From the NCBI GenBank assembly GCA_963920525.1, contig OY986438.1, positions 124,502,920 through 124,566,919 of the forward strand: a DNA stretch of 64,000 nucleotides, read 5' to 3'. A program made the translations under genes and the position numbers. Position 1 is the first letter of the stretch. Each line of letters starts with the position of its first letter. Source of the DNA: Dichetophora obliterata (Eukaryota > Arthropoda > Insecta > Diptera > Sciomyzidae). Under the pieces are notes generated by a model that did no database searches, was not told the DNA's origin, and saw only the letters and a program-made list of their open reading frames with translations. Of the stretch, positions 10,905-22,086 are shown in pieces.

Positions 10905-12340
10905 GCTGCTGCCACTCTCCCTTGTCAAACGCCCATACAATGTTATCAGTTAAACAGCATGTCTAAATTGAGGTAGAATACTGAATTCCGAGACTGTGCC
11001 ACCTATATCCACAAAGCTATTCGATATAACAAATTTGGGTTGTATAGGAAGTGCCACGCCCTCTTGATCACCGCTCATAGAATGTAATCAATTAAACTGC
11101 ATGTGTACATGGAGGTTGAATACCGAATTCCAAAACTGTGCGACATATAACTCCAAAACTATTCGATAGCACAAATTTGGGTTCTATGGGAGGTGCCACT
11201 GCCCTTTTCCTTACGCCCATAAAAATTTACCAATGAAACTACATGTGTAAATTGAGGTCGAATACTGAATTCCGAGGCTGAGCTACTTATAACTCCAAAG
11301 CTATTCGATATCGCAAATTTGGGTTAAATTGGAGGTGTCACGCCCCCCCGACAAACTCTAAAAAATTTTATCAGTAAATCTGCAAGCGTAAATTTTGGTC
11401 GAATACTGAGTTCCGACGCTGTGCGACCTTGAACTCCAAAGCTATTCGATATCAGAAATTTTCGTTGCATGGGAGGTGCCACTCCCCCTTGTTAAACGCT
11501 CAAAAATGTAATCAATGAAACTGCATGTGTACATTGAGGTCCAATACTGAGTTCCAAAGCTGTGAAACCTATATCCCCAAGGCTATTTGATATCTCTAAT
11601 TTGGGTTAAATAGGAGGTTTCACTCCCCCTTGTCGAAATCACAAATTTTCGTTGTATGGGAGGTGCCACTCCCCCTTGATCAACGCTCATAAAATGTAAT
11701 TAATGAAACTGCATGTATAAATTGGGGCCGAATACTAAATTCTAACGCTGATATTCGATATCACAAATTTAAGTTAAATGGGAGGCGCCACGCCCCTCTT
11801 ACCAATGAACATAAAATTGAATCAATGAAACTGCATGTGTACATTGAGGTCGAATACTGAATTCCGGCGTTGTGCGACCTATAACTCCAAAGCTATTTGA
11901 TAGCACAAAGTTGGGTTGCATGGGAAGTGCCACTCCCCTTTGCCCTTCGCTCATAAAATGCAGAGGAATGAAAGTGCATGCATAAATTTAGGTCGAATAC
12001 CGAATTCTTACGCTGTCAACCTATAACTTCAAAGCAATTCGATATCGCAAACTTTGGTTGTAAGGGAGATGTCACGCCTCCCTGTCCAACGCCCATAAAA
12101 TAGAACCATTGAAACTGCATGTGTAAATTGAGGTCAAAAACTGAATTCCAAAGCTGAATTCCTATAACTTCAAAGCTATTCGATATCACAAATTTGGGTT
12201 GTATGGGAGGTGCCCCTCCCCCTTGTCCACTCCCATAAAATTTCATCACTGAAACGGTACGTCTAAATTGTGGTCGAATACCGAATTTCTAAGCTGTGCG
12301 ACTCATAACTCTAAAGCTATTCGATAACAATTTTTTTATA
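10905..12340 (-). repeat. ~142-bp tandem array, about ten diverged units
   Basis: The phrase aaactgcatgtgtaaattg (with variants) recurs near 10952, 11096, 11238, 11381, 11519, 11707, 11829, 11970, 12114 and 12254. Most intervals are 138-144 bp; one is about 188 bp and the next about 122 bp, which points to a local rearrangement near 11,630-11,700. Each unit also has ctataactccaaagctattc, gatatcacaaatttgggttg and gggaggtgccac blocks. Units differ from each other by 10-25% by eye, so the array is not freshly homogenised. The 77-codon frame at 12016-12249 (minus) is a by-product of two adjacent units. Confidence 0.92.
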
Positions 12341-12742
12341 TATGTGGGAGGTAAAAGGGGATGTGGCATTTTCTCTTAAACCATCTCGTACTCAAACCAA
12401 AGCGTACTTACAAAATTTGAGCTCAATCGGACCAATAGTTTCGAAGTATTTTGATATTTTCTTTTCTGTGGATATGTTCTTTTCTAAAAGTAAGCGTAGA
12501 TGAAGTGTGACCACGCCCATTTTTATCAAAGTTAATGATAGTTATCATACGAACTTATTTACCAAATTTTAATTTAATACGACCAAAACCGTCTTAAATA
12601 CAGCATTTTTATTGATTTGTGGGCGACAAAAGGGGGTGTGGCATTATATTTTTCCTAAACCAGTAGAAAAAAGTATCCAATTTGGTTCAGTCGTCAAGCT
12701 TTAAGCATCCGAACAAATCACGATTCATTTTTATATATACAG

Positions 12743-13205
12743 ATATTGATTTGTGGGCGGTAAAAGTGGGCTTGAAAACATTAGTGTATCGTGACTGCCT
12801 CTTGGAGCACCTACACAGCAAGTTTCACTATAAAAATGTGTAGAACTCCGGAATTGCCATAATTTCGAAAAAATGCGCGTATTTATATTACGACCACGCC
12901 CATCTTTCGTACAGTTACCGACAGTAACCATCTGAACAAAATTACCAAATCTTAGTTTTTTACGATTGAAACCGTCTTAATACATCCTTTTTTGGTTTGT
13001 GATCAATAGCGTAAATTTGACTTGTATGGGAGGTACCACGCCCCCTCGTCCAATAGTTACCAAACCTCACAGGAACACTCTCAAGATGTGGCTTCAGTTT
13101 CCCTGAAAATTTCATAAAGATCGGTTCAGCGGTTTTGGAGTCTATATGTGATATAGCCACATACCCACATACCCACATACATACATCCATTTTTATATAT
13201 ATAGA
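12743..13205 (-). mobile_element. Second Helitron-type 5' module stacked on the element
   Basis: A second 5'-like start (minus strand TC then TGTATATATAAAAATG) occurs at 12743, so 12743-13205 is a ~460-bp module with its own head. It contains ccgcccacaaatcaata just before the inner head and 'accgctgaaccgatcttt' near the outer head. The same module order recurs at 45568-46063, showing that the stacking is shared by both copies and is not a one-off nesting event. Confidence 0.6.
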
Positions 13206-15902
13206 TGCAAACGCAAATTTTGTCCGGCGTAAGGCTTTTTAAGTACAAGTCCAATCTTAATAAATTTAGTATGGTTTGGTATGTTTAGACCAGAAGATGA
13301 GCAAACTGGACTTTTTATTTCTTAAAATTTATATTTTTTAAGTTATAGCGAGTTAAAGCTTGTATATCATTGTTTTTATGATGTTGCTTTTTCTCTGCTT
13401 AATTTCAGCATATGCCTAAAAATATGTGAGGTATTTAGCGCCACCTATCGGCTAATAGCTATGAAACTGTTATAATGACGAATAATCTTTTATAATTTCA
13501 CAGCTAAAACTATGAATTGATATATTCAATATCAAAGTGATACTGCAATGATTTCTTACAGTTGAAAAGAGATATCTACACAAATTTACATAAAAATTTA
13601 ATAAGAAATCGGAAACTGGTAATGAAACATTTTTGTTCAAGCATTTTTTAACAGGAAATCAAGAAATACTCTTACTCCTGTATATCTACACTAGCGCTCA
13701 AAAAAAAAAGCCGAGTTAATAATTTGATATCTAATATTATTTTTCTTAAATTATAACGCAGTGTGCCAAAACCATAAAAAACAAGCACATCCAAACTTTA
13801 TATAAATTTTTAAAGAAGGGGATGTTGAGAGTTCATCGCACCTAATTTGACTTCTCAAGGTCATCACATTTTTTTCAACTAATTTTTAAAGTTGAAGTGT
13901 TTGAATTTTGTTGTGCCGAAACTAATTGCATTTTTACAGCTATTTGGCCTATTGGAAATGAAAAATAAAACTTTTTTCTTTCAATAAAATTTGACGTAAA
14001 ATAAAGCACTTCTTTTCTATGAAGTGAAAGGTTTTTCTGCCAATTTTTCAGACACAATCAGTTCTTTAAATTTCCAGTTATGTGCTGTTTCGTTCGCCTA
14101 CCTCTCAAGTACACAATTAGCAATTAACAATATTTTACACATCACATTCACTGTATTTAAAGGTTAGGTTCTTATGAAGCTCGACCAAAAAACTCAATTT
14201 TTTTATTTTTTGATAATAAAAAAGCCGCCTGTGAGCTAAAATATTTTACAAAAACCTCAAAAAATAATGTTTTTCGTAAAAATATTGGCTGGTAGAATAG
14301 TTGGAAAAAAATTAACTTTCAGATATTAAAGGAAGGAAAAGACCCTTCAAATCTGCATAAAAAAATATTAAAGTGTTGCAATAGCATTAAATATAATGCT
14401 GTTTTTCAATAATTTTTTAATTACTTTCACTAAAATTGAAATAACTTCATTATTTCTAATGCGATCACTTTCAAGATATCGTTGGAACGTTTTGGAGTGC
14501 CTACATTCATGGTCAGAATTTCTAAAATTTATACATATTAAAGCTCAAATATTAATTATAAAGTAAACACCATCTGAAAAAATTGTAAAAGAAATTAAAA
14601 TAAAATAAAAATTAAGTTAAGCTTGAAGTACAATAGAGCGAAAGTGCGTTGCGAGACAACGTAAAAATTTCACACGAGCTATCAGAGGATTTTTATAAGC
14701 AGAGTTTTTATGAAGCAATATACAATGCTTTGCGAAGCGCTTGTGCCGTGCGAGGCATTTTCAAGAATTATAAAAACGATGCATGCGATGGCCATCTGTC
14801 ATAAAAATTATTGTTAAGTAATATTTCGACGCTTTATTAGTTCAAGTCGAGTTAAATATCCTGGCAAGCTCGGACTTCTTAATTTTTTTTTTTTAAAAAT
14901 TTTATTTTTATAAGTCGCATCTCTGGTGCCTTCAAAACTGGCGTTTCTCATTGTACATCATATGGGAGGGCAATGCGTTATACAATCTCATCGCATTCTC
15001 GTATCGCACTCTTGCTCCATTGTTCTTCAGGCTTTATTTGAATTTTGAAAATTTTTGTATGGAAATAAAATAAAAAATATCAAAAATGAAGTCTTCTTTT
15101 TTTGCAAGTTCTGCACGTTATAGACTAACACGTCTGTTACTGTGAGATCACTCTGTATGCTAAGGGATGCACATCCGTTCAAATGGAGTTCGCGCATTGA
15201 ATTTCGTATTTTTTAAGTAATTTAAGGGATGAGAATAAAATCTAATTTATATCAAATTAATAAAATTTCAAAGACAGAAAAACTTTTACATAAAATTCAT
15301 AAATCTTAAAACCTAAAAATTCACAAAATAACTTAAACGATATTCTTTCAACTTTTCCTCGGGACAGAATTCTGAAAAATGTACGTCAACTTTTTTTAAC
15401 TAATGAGGAACTTCAAACATTCCTCAAAAATTAAACCAGGTTTAGACTCATCATATTTTAAATTAAATTTAAGAAAGTTAATTGTTTAAAAACTCTTGAC
15501 TATAAAAGAGTCACAGTTAAAAGGGGGGAAAAAAATGTATTTATTAAATTTTTTTTTGTGCCATAAATCACGCAGAGGCTGTGATGCAATGCCGCCATAA
15601 GCAGAGCTAAAGAAAATGCAGAACTTACAATAAGCTCCATTTGAATATTTGGAGTAAGCAAACCAACTACAGCGACAAAACCATGGATGCTGAAATTTAA
15701 GTTTTCGAAAACCGCTCGAGGGAAAATTAAAATCAGTTGTTCGCTGAAGTATACTTTGAAATCATTCTATACATGAGTATGTCATTCCTGTTGGCTTCAC
15801 TGTTATCATCACTAGCATCTTCTACAACTGAAGATGTCAAGGGTATCGAAGACAATAGTGATGATAATTTTAAATGTATCACGTTTGATCCGATATATCA
15901 CT
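13206..15902. other. Long stretch without a recognisable gene
   Basis: AT-rich DNA with no family I recognise. Open frames are short; 13875-14057 (minus) has no support. A segment near 14,640-14,800 (gtgcgttgcgagacaacg...) is less AT-rich and has some local self-complementarity, but no matching ends were found. Confidence 0.4.
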
Positions 15903-16815
15903 AGAGTAACTTCGGGTATTGTGATGTGGTCGGGTAATGTGATATGCCTGCATATTTTGTTAAATACACAAATTTTGACTAGAATATACATGTAAACATA
16001 ACGGTAACGTGAAAAGACACGTGCTGCAGTTGTATGCGCTCTCTTACGCTGTGTTTGCTCTTATTGTTGGGAAATTGTTTACTGTGTAGTCGATATTTTT
16101 TTTAAGTGCGCTTTGTTAGTGAGATACGAGAAAACTGAAGCAGAATCGAAAGCTTGATATATAGATTTGTTAGTGTTTGAACACAGTTATCCATAAATGA
16201 TTTGAGTTCTTTATTTACTGAAGTGTATTTTTCTAAAAATGACTTTATTCTTTTGGAAACCGAATTCGGCTATTGTGATATAGTCAAAGTTGGGTAATGT
16301 GATATACCCTCTGAGTTATCAATTAAAAATTATTATTATAATAAATTGCAAATGTTGCCAAACAAAGGACAGATACGTAAGTGGAATCCAGAAGGAAGGA
16401 GAAAGGCTATTTTGGCAGTCAGAAAAGGAGCAATGGTCTTACTATTGGCGTCAAAAACATTTGGAGTTCTATTTGCAACGCTGAAAAGAGCAGCTAGCAG
16501 TGATAAACCTATCAGCTATTCAAGCTATTTTTTGTTGAGTTTTTACTTGCGTATTCGTATTCAGTCACTTTTGTTTATATTTTTTCATCGTGTAATATGG
16601 TACATCACATTATCCGAACCTGGTATATCATTGATACATGACTTTTTTCCATTGTGTTGAAAAAGCTCCAAATTGGGTAACGCTATAGAGCTACGAAATC
16701 GTAATACACTGCACAATGCATCAGAAAACTATCCTGTGTAATGCGGTATAAGCTAACGTAAGAAAATTGCGAGTAATTATAAAAATACCTATATCACATT
16801 ACCTGAAGTTACTCT
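15903..16815 (+). mobile_element. pogo/Tigger-like DNA transposon remnant
   Basis: ~913-bp interval with imperfect inverted ends: agagtaacttcgggtattgt at the left and the complement of agagtaacttcaggtaatgt at the right. The subterminal motif gggtaatgtgatat occurs several times near both ends (about 15,940, 16,290 and, inverted, near 16,790). The interior holds a coding remnant with a pipsqueak-type helix-turn-helix typical of pogo-group transposases (16346-16660). There is no room for the DDE catalytic domain, so the element is internally deleted. A TA duplication is not clean at the right side (ctag at the left, tctttaca at the right). Confidence 0.75.
16346..16660 (+). pseudogene. Truncated pogo/Tigger-like transposase, N-terminal psq-type HTH only
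   Basis: About residues 10-55 of the reading frame run RKWNPEGRRKAILAVRKG, then LASKTFGV and ATLKRAA. This is the pattern of the N-terminal pipsqueak/CENP-B-like helix-turn-helix of Tigger-type transposases (a K/RAI-AV-G helix, then ASKTF-VP-TLKR). This domain binds the element's terminal repeats. After ATLKRAA the frame loses resemblance to the family and becomes hydrophobic, ending after 104 codons; normal pogo-group transposases are roughly 500 residues with a DDE/D domain. The usual small residues in the turn are replaced by VLLL. The displayed start (ATG at 16346) may not be the original one. It lies centrally in the TIR element at 15903-16815. Confidence 0.72.
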
Positions 16816-16942
16816 TTACATTTGTTTTCCCTATTGTAGTTTACACGAATCAATTCAAAACAAAGACTTTTACACGTAAACGCAGCTTCAACATATGATT
16901 TGTTAAGTTTTTTTAGAATATATTAAAGTGATTCAATGAGCT

Positions 16943-17860
16943 GTTCAAAAAAACTTTTATCGACACTCATATTCTGAAAGCTGGATTTAAGAAGGTGATT
17001 TGATTTACAAATCACTTTTTCGTCAAAAGTCTACGGTTTTTTCGCCGTAAATATTTATAAAGCTAAAACAACTACCCCAAAGTAGGGTGCAAATGAAAAG
17101 TATCTTGAGCCAAAGAGTTGTGAAAGGAAAGTCTGCTTGATTCAGGTTTTTTTAGTTCAACAGTGTTCAGATTTCGATCAAAATTTTAGGAATTTTTCAC
17201 AAAAATCGCTATAAATATGCGATATATATACTATATTTGAAATATAAATATTTCAATTTCAGGAAATTTAGTAGTTTTAAAATAGACTTGAACTTATATA
17301 TATATTTATATATATATAGATATATATAAATCAAAATAGTGGAATTTATTTCTTTTGTGAATTTTCATCGAAAAACCCATTAAATTGAATTTAAAAAATC
17401 TTTTTGTGACTCAAACACATTGAAGCGTTCTCGTAAATCCAATATACACGTAATGTGCCTGAGACGTTGCTCTTCTCTTGCAGTTGCACACAAATAGCTT
17501 ACAAGGTGCCCGATCCTTCCGGTATTTTGCAATTGGCAAGGAAAATCTGAAATATATAACAAAAATACCCAAAATTTTGAACGAAATTTGAACACTGTTG
17601 CATTAAAAAAAGTCTTGAATCTAACTATATTTCTATTCACAACTTTGGGGGTCCAGATACCTTTCATTTGCTCCCTTCTTTTGGGTAGTTATATCAGCTT
17701 GATTAAAACTTACCGCGGGAAAACCGGTAATTTTTGACGAAAAAGTGATTTTCTTTTTTTTAAATCAAAACCGCTGGTAGAAGGCTACACCGAATTTGAT
17801 AATCTTTTAGATTTAAGATATACCAGAATCCAGCTCCCAGAATATAAGTTCGAAAAAAGT
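16943..17860. mobile_element. Large fold-back element with ~270-bp diverged arms
   Basis: The left arm (about 16,943-17,205) and the right arm (about 17,555-17,860) are alignable as inverted copies over most of their length. Paired blocks include atattctgaaagctggattt/agctgg..., aatcactttttcgtcaaaa, caaatgaaaagtatct and caacagtgttcagatttcg. The arms are about 75-85% alike by eye and differ by several indels. The ~350-bp centre includes a TA-rich palindrome (17,296-17,331). The 95-codon minus frame at 17380-17667 lies in the right arm and has no recognisable family. Fold-back structure is clear; superfamily is not. Confidence 0.75.
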
Positions 17861-18274
17861 TTTTTTTTTTATCCCCTTAATGTGTAGCATATGTTCCTAA
17901 AGCGGTTTGACCGATGACAATTGCATAAAAAAGTTATTGCATTCGAAAGGAACCCATACTTTTATAAACGCACTCGAAACAATGAATCCATGAATTGACT
18001 TGGATTTTTTGACGTAGAATTACGTCTTACAGCGCGGTTTGTATGGGGGTCATTTTCACGAATTTTTTCAAAGTGATATTTGACACTTTGGGGTATACCT
18101 ACAGCCTTTAATATTCATCGTACAAAGAAAAAAAAATGCCAAAATATCAGTTTTAGTGGAAATAAAACGAATATCTAATAAAATAGCAAAATATAAGAAG
18201 ATGAAAAATTCATATATTCGTATGAGTAATGCACAAGCTGCCTAGCTGCAGTAGCCGCTTATGCTGTTTTTAAG

Positions 18275-18362
18275 GTTGTTGTTGTTGTTGTGTTTGCTTG
18301 TGTGGTTCGTTATTACGTCGTTCGTTGTTGTGCTGCTTTTGTTGTTGTTGTTGTTGTTGTTT
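18275..18362 (+). repeat. GTT trinucleotide-rich stretch
   Basis: Two runs of GTT (about 18,275-18,292 and 18,341-18,361) separated by ~50 bp of T/G-rich sequence. The 72-codon frame that overlaps it at 18261-18479 is leucine-rich because of the repeat and is not a gene. Confidence 0.85.
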
Positions 18363-18401
18363 CTTATTAATATGTATGTAAATCATACATATATAAATAT
18401 A

Positions 18402-19260
18402 CAGTCATGTGAAAATAATACGAACACCTGTATTTTTATACTTAAAGCGCTTAAATTACATACAAGGTGCAACAGATAGGGCATTAATTCCCTCGAGTGG
18501 TGGTTCCTCAAGATAAGGCGTCTATAAAACTTTATGGAGTTTCCTCCCACATTGTAAAACTTTCAAGATACAGGGTGTTTTACGGTTTTGGTACGTGTTA
18601 AGTGTTATTGATCTAGAATCTAAACTACTCACCATAAAACAAAAAATAACATTTTGTATTTTAGAAAAAATATCAACTTTCCCATCAATATATCAACCAC
18701 TTTCGTGTCATGTGCTGCAGCGGAGCTCAAATTTTGAGATTATCAAACGAAATATCAACAAATTTTGTATCTTTTGTTTTAGCGGAGCTGTAATCGTCAA
18801 AATTTAAAATCTCTGTTTTTCATGTTAAAACACACTTAGTCAGCAGTTTTTTCTAATTCTAACTTTGGATGATAACAGCTCCGCTAAAAGAAAAGATACA
18901 AAATTTGTTGATATTTCGTTGGATAATCTCAAAGTTTTAGCTCCGCTACAGCACATGACACGAAAATGGTTAATGAAAAAGATGATATTTTTCTAAAATA
19001 GAAAATATTATTTTTCATTTTATGGTGAGTAGTATATATTCTATATCAATAATACTAAACACGTACCAAAACCGTAAAACACCCTGTACCTTGAAATTTT
19101 TACAATGTGGGAGGAAACTCCATAAAGTGTTATACTGCCTTAACAAGAAGAATCACCAGCCGAGGGAATTAATGCTATATCTGGGGCACCTTGTATATAA
19201 TTCATGCAGCTTCATATATACATAAAAATAAAGGTGTCCCTATTTCTTTTCACATGACTG
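18402..19260. mobile_element. Tc1/mariner-like TIR element split by a palindrome
   Basis: The ends are cagtcatgtgaaaataata at the left and the complement of cagtcatgtgaaaagaaata at the right, continuing into a shared cacct block. TA dinucleotides flank both ends (18400-18401, 19261-19262), as expected for Tc1/mariner. The part that belongs to this element is only ~60 bp on each side; the rest is the palindromic element at 18461-19195. There is no transposase. It is therefore a very short non-autonomous element that received another insertion. Confidence 0.82.
18461..19195. mobile_element. Nearly complete palindromic (fold-back) element inside the Tc1-like element
   Basis: 735 bp that read nearly the same on both strands. 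Outer ends are tacaaggtgc / gcaccttgta. Paired internal blocks include actttatggagtttcctccc, cagggtgttttacggttttg, caaattttgtatctttt and the agcggagct block. Arms are about 330 bp with a loop of roughly 80 bp around 18,795-18,875. Arm divergence is low (perhaps 10%). There is no coding capacity. Such a long palindrome could form a hairpin in DNA or, if transcribed, long double-stranded RNA. Confidence 0.88.
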
Positions 19261-19304
19261 TACATCAGTTGCTTTAATTTTTTTCGTTTCCCAGATAGCC
19301 AATA

Positions 19305-19798
19305 GGGGCTTTCAGACGATCGTACATGTGCGATGACTTGGGCATGCTCGACGACATGTACGATCAATCGAAAGCAAATGAGACAGTCGGACCGACATGT
19401 CGGACGAAAATCAAAAATTTTTGATTTTTCTGCCGGCCATGTGAACGCAAGTCGGTCCGACTTACTGCATTTTTTCATATTATTAAAAGCGTCAGCGGGT
19501 GAACAGCAACGAAGCGGAAAAAATATTAGAGAAAACTAATATGAACAACGTTTGAAACATTTTATAATCGTTTATAATTAATTAAAATTGAATAACAGTT
19601 TTCTAAATATGGAAAATTACTGCTAAATCACAAGGTAATCATAAAATTTTTCAGCCATTACGCCGATGTGTTCCATTTGAGAGCCCGCAATGAAATGAAG
19701 TCATCGCACATGTACGATTGTTTGAAAGCTCAACAAAATATTCCCGTTAGTTTGTCGTCGTACATGTCAGCGTACATGTACGTTCGTCTGAAACCCCC
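19305..19798. mobile_element. Non-autonomous TIR element, ends GGGGCTTTCAGACGA
   Basis: 494 bp with inverted ends ggggctttcagacgatcgta (left) and the complement of gggggtttcagacgaacgta (right), flanked by TA (19303-19304, 19799-19800). The subterminal parts are rich in CGTACATG/GACATGTACG motifs on both sides. The composition is noticeably more GC-rich than the surroundings. The short frames across it (19212-19478 and 19333-19539) are unsupported. TA flanks suggest the Tc1/mariner group. Confidence 0.75.
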
Positions 19799-19920
19799 TA
19801 ATCGGCTCGGTTGAAAACGGTGTGCACTTTTAAAAGCACTGAAGCGGACCGTTTCGTTGTCAGCAAACTATGCATTGTGTGTTTCATATAAGCGTGCCAT
19901 TTATTAAGTTGTATGTTAAT

Positions 19921-20304
19921 GTTGATTTTCTATGATTTAAATACAAATTCTAATTGTTTGATAGTTTAAATCATTCTTGATTTTAAATAAAAATTCTAGT
20001 TGTTTGATAGTTTAAAATCGTTTATTGAGCTTTTGGTCAGGTTAGAACAATTAATTGCTCTAACGAATTTTTTTCAAAGAAGCAACAGCAACAACATTTT
20101 CAATATGAAAAGAAAAAAAACATCACTAGCTGATTAATTAGTTAGCTGATTAGCTGAGCTAGTTGGAGCAATTAATTGTTCTAACCTTACCTAAACTCAA
20201 TAAACGATTTTAAACTATCTAACAACTAGAATTTGTGTTAAAAATCAAGAATGATTTAAACAATCAAACAATTAGAATTTGTATTTAAATCATAGAAAAT
20301 CAAC
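19921..20304. mobile_element. Fold-back element with ~145-bp arms
   Basis: The left arm (19921-20064) starts gttgattttctatgatttaa and ends in gttagaacaattaattgc...; the right arm (20162-20304) is its inverted copy, with about 95% agreement by eye. The ~97-bp loop contains short agctgatta/ttagctga repeats. A 30-bp phrase within the arm is itself directly repeated (attctaattgtttgatagtt and attctagttgtttgatagtt). The outer limits may extend a little further with weaker pairing. Confidence 0.82.
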
Positions 20305-20869
20305 ACAATAAATAACAAGGTCATATAGAAAACTTTAAGTTGCATATTAATTTTATTTGTTGTTAAACAATTGTAACCTTTTCTTAAATTATTTTTTATT
20401 AAGTTGCAACAATAAACTAAACAATAAACGGCAACTCAACTGCACTACCTTGATTTCAATACCAGATTCAGTGCATATTTCAGCGTTTTTTGGCGAACGG
20501 GTGAAAAAGAGAGGGAAAAAGGACAAGTACAAACGACACATCAAGAGAGTATGACATAAATTTCAAATCGACTCTACACATATAGGCAACGGTTTAAAGA
20601 CAGAAACCTGTCGTTTTCATTCCAGCAAATCAAACGCTGCCGTTTTAAGTACCGTTTAGCTGGACATTCATGGCTTGTTGGGTTGTAATACAATAGAGAA
20701 TACAGACGCATGTAGCTAGAGAGCCATTATGTGGCTACAAAAAAATGTACTACTACTAGGCAAGGTTCCCAGTTAAAATTTAAAACAATTCTGACAAAAA
20801 GTTACTTTTTTCACAGTAACATAAATTAAATACAACAAAAATTACCATGGTAAACATAAACAAAAAAGT

Positions 20870-21240
20870 TTCTACCACAATAAAAAAATATCAAAAAAAT
20901 CACACGATCATTAAAAATACACGACCACAAAAATACCACGCGTTTTCAAAATACCACCACAAACTCCATATGCATTTAAAATTGCCACAAAAATCTCATT
21001 CGCATTAAAAATACCACAATAAGTCCCATATGCACACACAATTTAAAAAACATTTAGTAATACCACAAAGAAATTTTGCTTACTACAAAAAAAAAAAAAA
21101 AATTTAAGAAGAATATTACCAAACTCATACGGAAATTCAAAAAATACCCCACTGAATTTCCACGCCAATTAAAAAATATCACGCTGAATTAAAAATTTAA
21201 TATTAATTCACAAAAACAAAAACTCCTAAGGGTAATTAAA
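20870..21240. repeat. Degenerate array of 'aaaataccaca' motifs
   Basis: About ten occurrences of aaaata(t)ccaca-like words with cat-rich spacers (for example attaaaaataccacaa and aaaatctcattcgcat) at irregular 25-45 bp spacing. This is a decayed minisatellite-like stretch. No gene is visible. Confidence 0.5.
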
Positions 21241-21328
21241 AATTACTACGAATGGGATTTTTCCAACATAACTGGCAACGTTGCTTCTAGCTGCTTATAT
21301 TGTTGTTTTGGTTGCATGCGCTGCAAAG

Positions 21329-21486
21329 GGCCGTTTTTTACTCGGCAATTCTATGAGCAATAATTGCTTTTGCCGAAAGTAATTTGTGGACTACTCGGGT
21401 TTAAAGGGGACTTTCGTAAACCACCTCATGCGGGCGAATAATCCACAAACTGCTTGCGGCAAAGGCAATGCCGAGTGAAAAACGGG
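21329..21486. mobile_element. Short fold-back element plus neighbouring direct repeat
   Basis: ccgttttttactcggcaatt at the left pairs with gccgagtgaaaaacggg at the right (about 21,470-21,486); further inward ttgtggactactcg pairs with cgaataatccacaaa. In addition, agcaataattgcttttgccg (from about 21,356) is directly repeated as agcaataattgctttcgtcg at about 21,510, just outside the right arm. The latter block is itself an inverted repeat around aattatt. The 71-codon minus frame here is unsupported. Confidence 0.65.
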
Positions 21487-21863
21487 ACGAAGAGATCTTA
21501 CTACCAGAGCAATAATTGCTTTCGTCGCAAGCAATTTCGAGAATTTTATTTTTATACATTTATTTTTTAAATACCATAATAAATTCCAACTATTTTTATT
21601 ATGCATTATATTCTTTCCATATTAAAAATTTATTTTGTTAACTAAAATTTTAATTTTAAATTACTTTTAAAATATACATATATGTTTATGCTCTTCACTA
21701 CAGGAAAAATAGATAATTCAAATTACCCATATTTATTTCCATTAAATAAACGTAACTTTGAATTATATTTAGTTTGAACCAACAAAACAAATGAAAAAGA
21801 ACAACAAATTCATCACCATATATATCAAACGAAAACTTTTTATAAAACAAAACAAATTTTGAC

Positions 21864-22086
21864 ATGAATTTAATTGTGAGCTTTTTAGATCAGGTAAGTT
21901 TAAAGAAGGACAACAACAATAAATTTGTTTTTGAATAATTTTTATTTAGAAGATGAAATACCTTAAAAAAGTTTTGAAGAATATACATGAAAAAAAACAC
22001 AATTTTTCTCTATTACTGTATAAAAAGGAATTCTACGTCTATACTTACGATACTATCGAAACTGTGTCTTTTTTTATTTTAAGGTA
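21864..22086 (+). CDS. Candidate two-exon micro-gene of a dispersed element, function unknown
   Basis: An ATG at 21864 opens a 10-codon segment, MNLIVSFLDQ, ending exactly at CAG|GTAAGT (21893/21894). A 56-nt stretch typical of a dipteran short intron follows, ending in tttttatttag (21949). From 21950 the same phase continues for 45 codons of lysine- and tyrosine-rich sequence to TAG at about 22,084-22,086. The first exon and its donor are repeated at 29637-29669, where the sequence has three extra bases and keeps the frame. No known domain is recognised. It may be the first exons of a larger transposon protein, since the stop codon is immediately part of another GT-containing site (AAG|GTAGAT). 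No expression evidence can be seen. Confidence 0.35.

Larger units (their letters stand above)
10887..13205 (-). mobile_element. Helitron-like (DINE-type) non-autonomous element
   Basis: On the minus strand the element would start with TC followed by an alternating TATA run (5' end at 13205) and stop at CTAG (10887-10890), with A before the start and T after the end. This fits Helitron rules: 5'-TC, 3'-CTRR, insertion between A and T, no target duplication. Just inside the 3' end lies a GC-rich block with weak hairpin potential. The body is filled by an array of ~142-bp repeats (10905-12340). No Rep/helicase protein is present, so it is non-autonomous. The layout resembles DINE/DINE-TR1 Helitrons of Drosophila, which carry ~150-bp tandem repeats. 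The same family occurs in the opposite orientation at 45568-48930. Confidence 0.75.

Noticed and set aside
12016..12249. 77-codon minus-strand frame with repeated 'GGAPPIQPKF / GGVTSPLQPKF'
   Set aside because: It spans two ~142-bp Helitron repeat units; the repetition is that of the DNA array. The similar frames at 12731-13190, 45486-46076 and 47665-47946 have the same origin.
10887..12340. CRISPR-like array
   Set aside because: The ~142-bp units are contiguous without repeat-spacer alternation and sit in a eukaryotic transposon.
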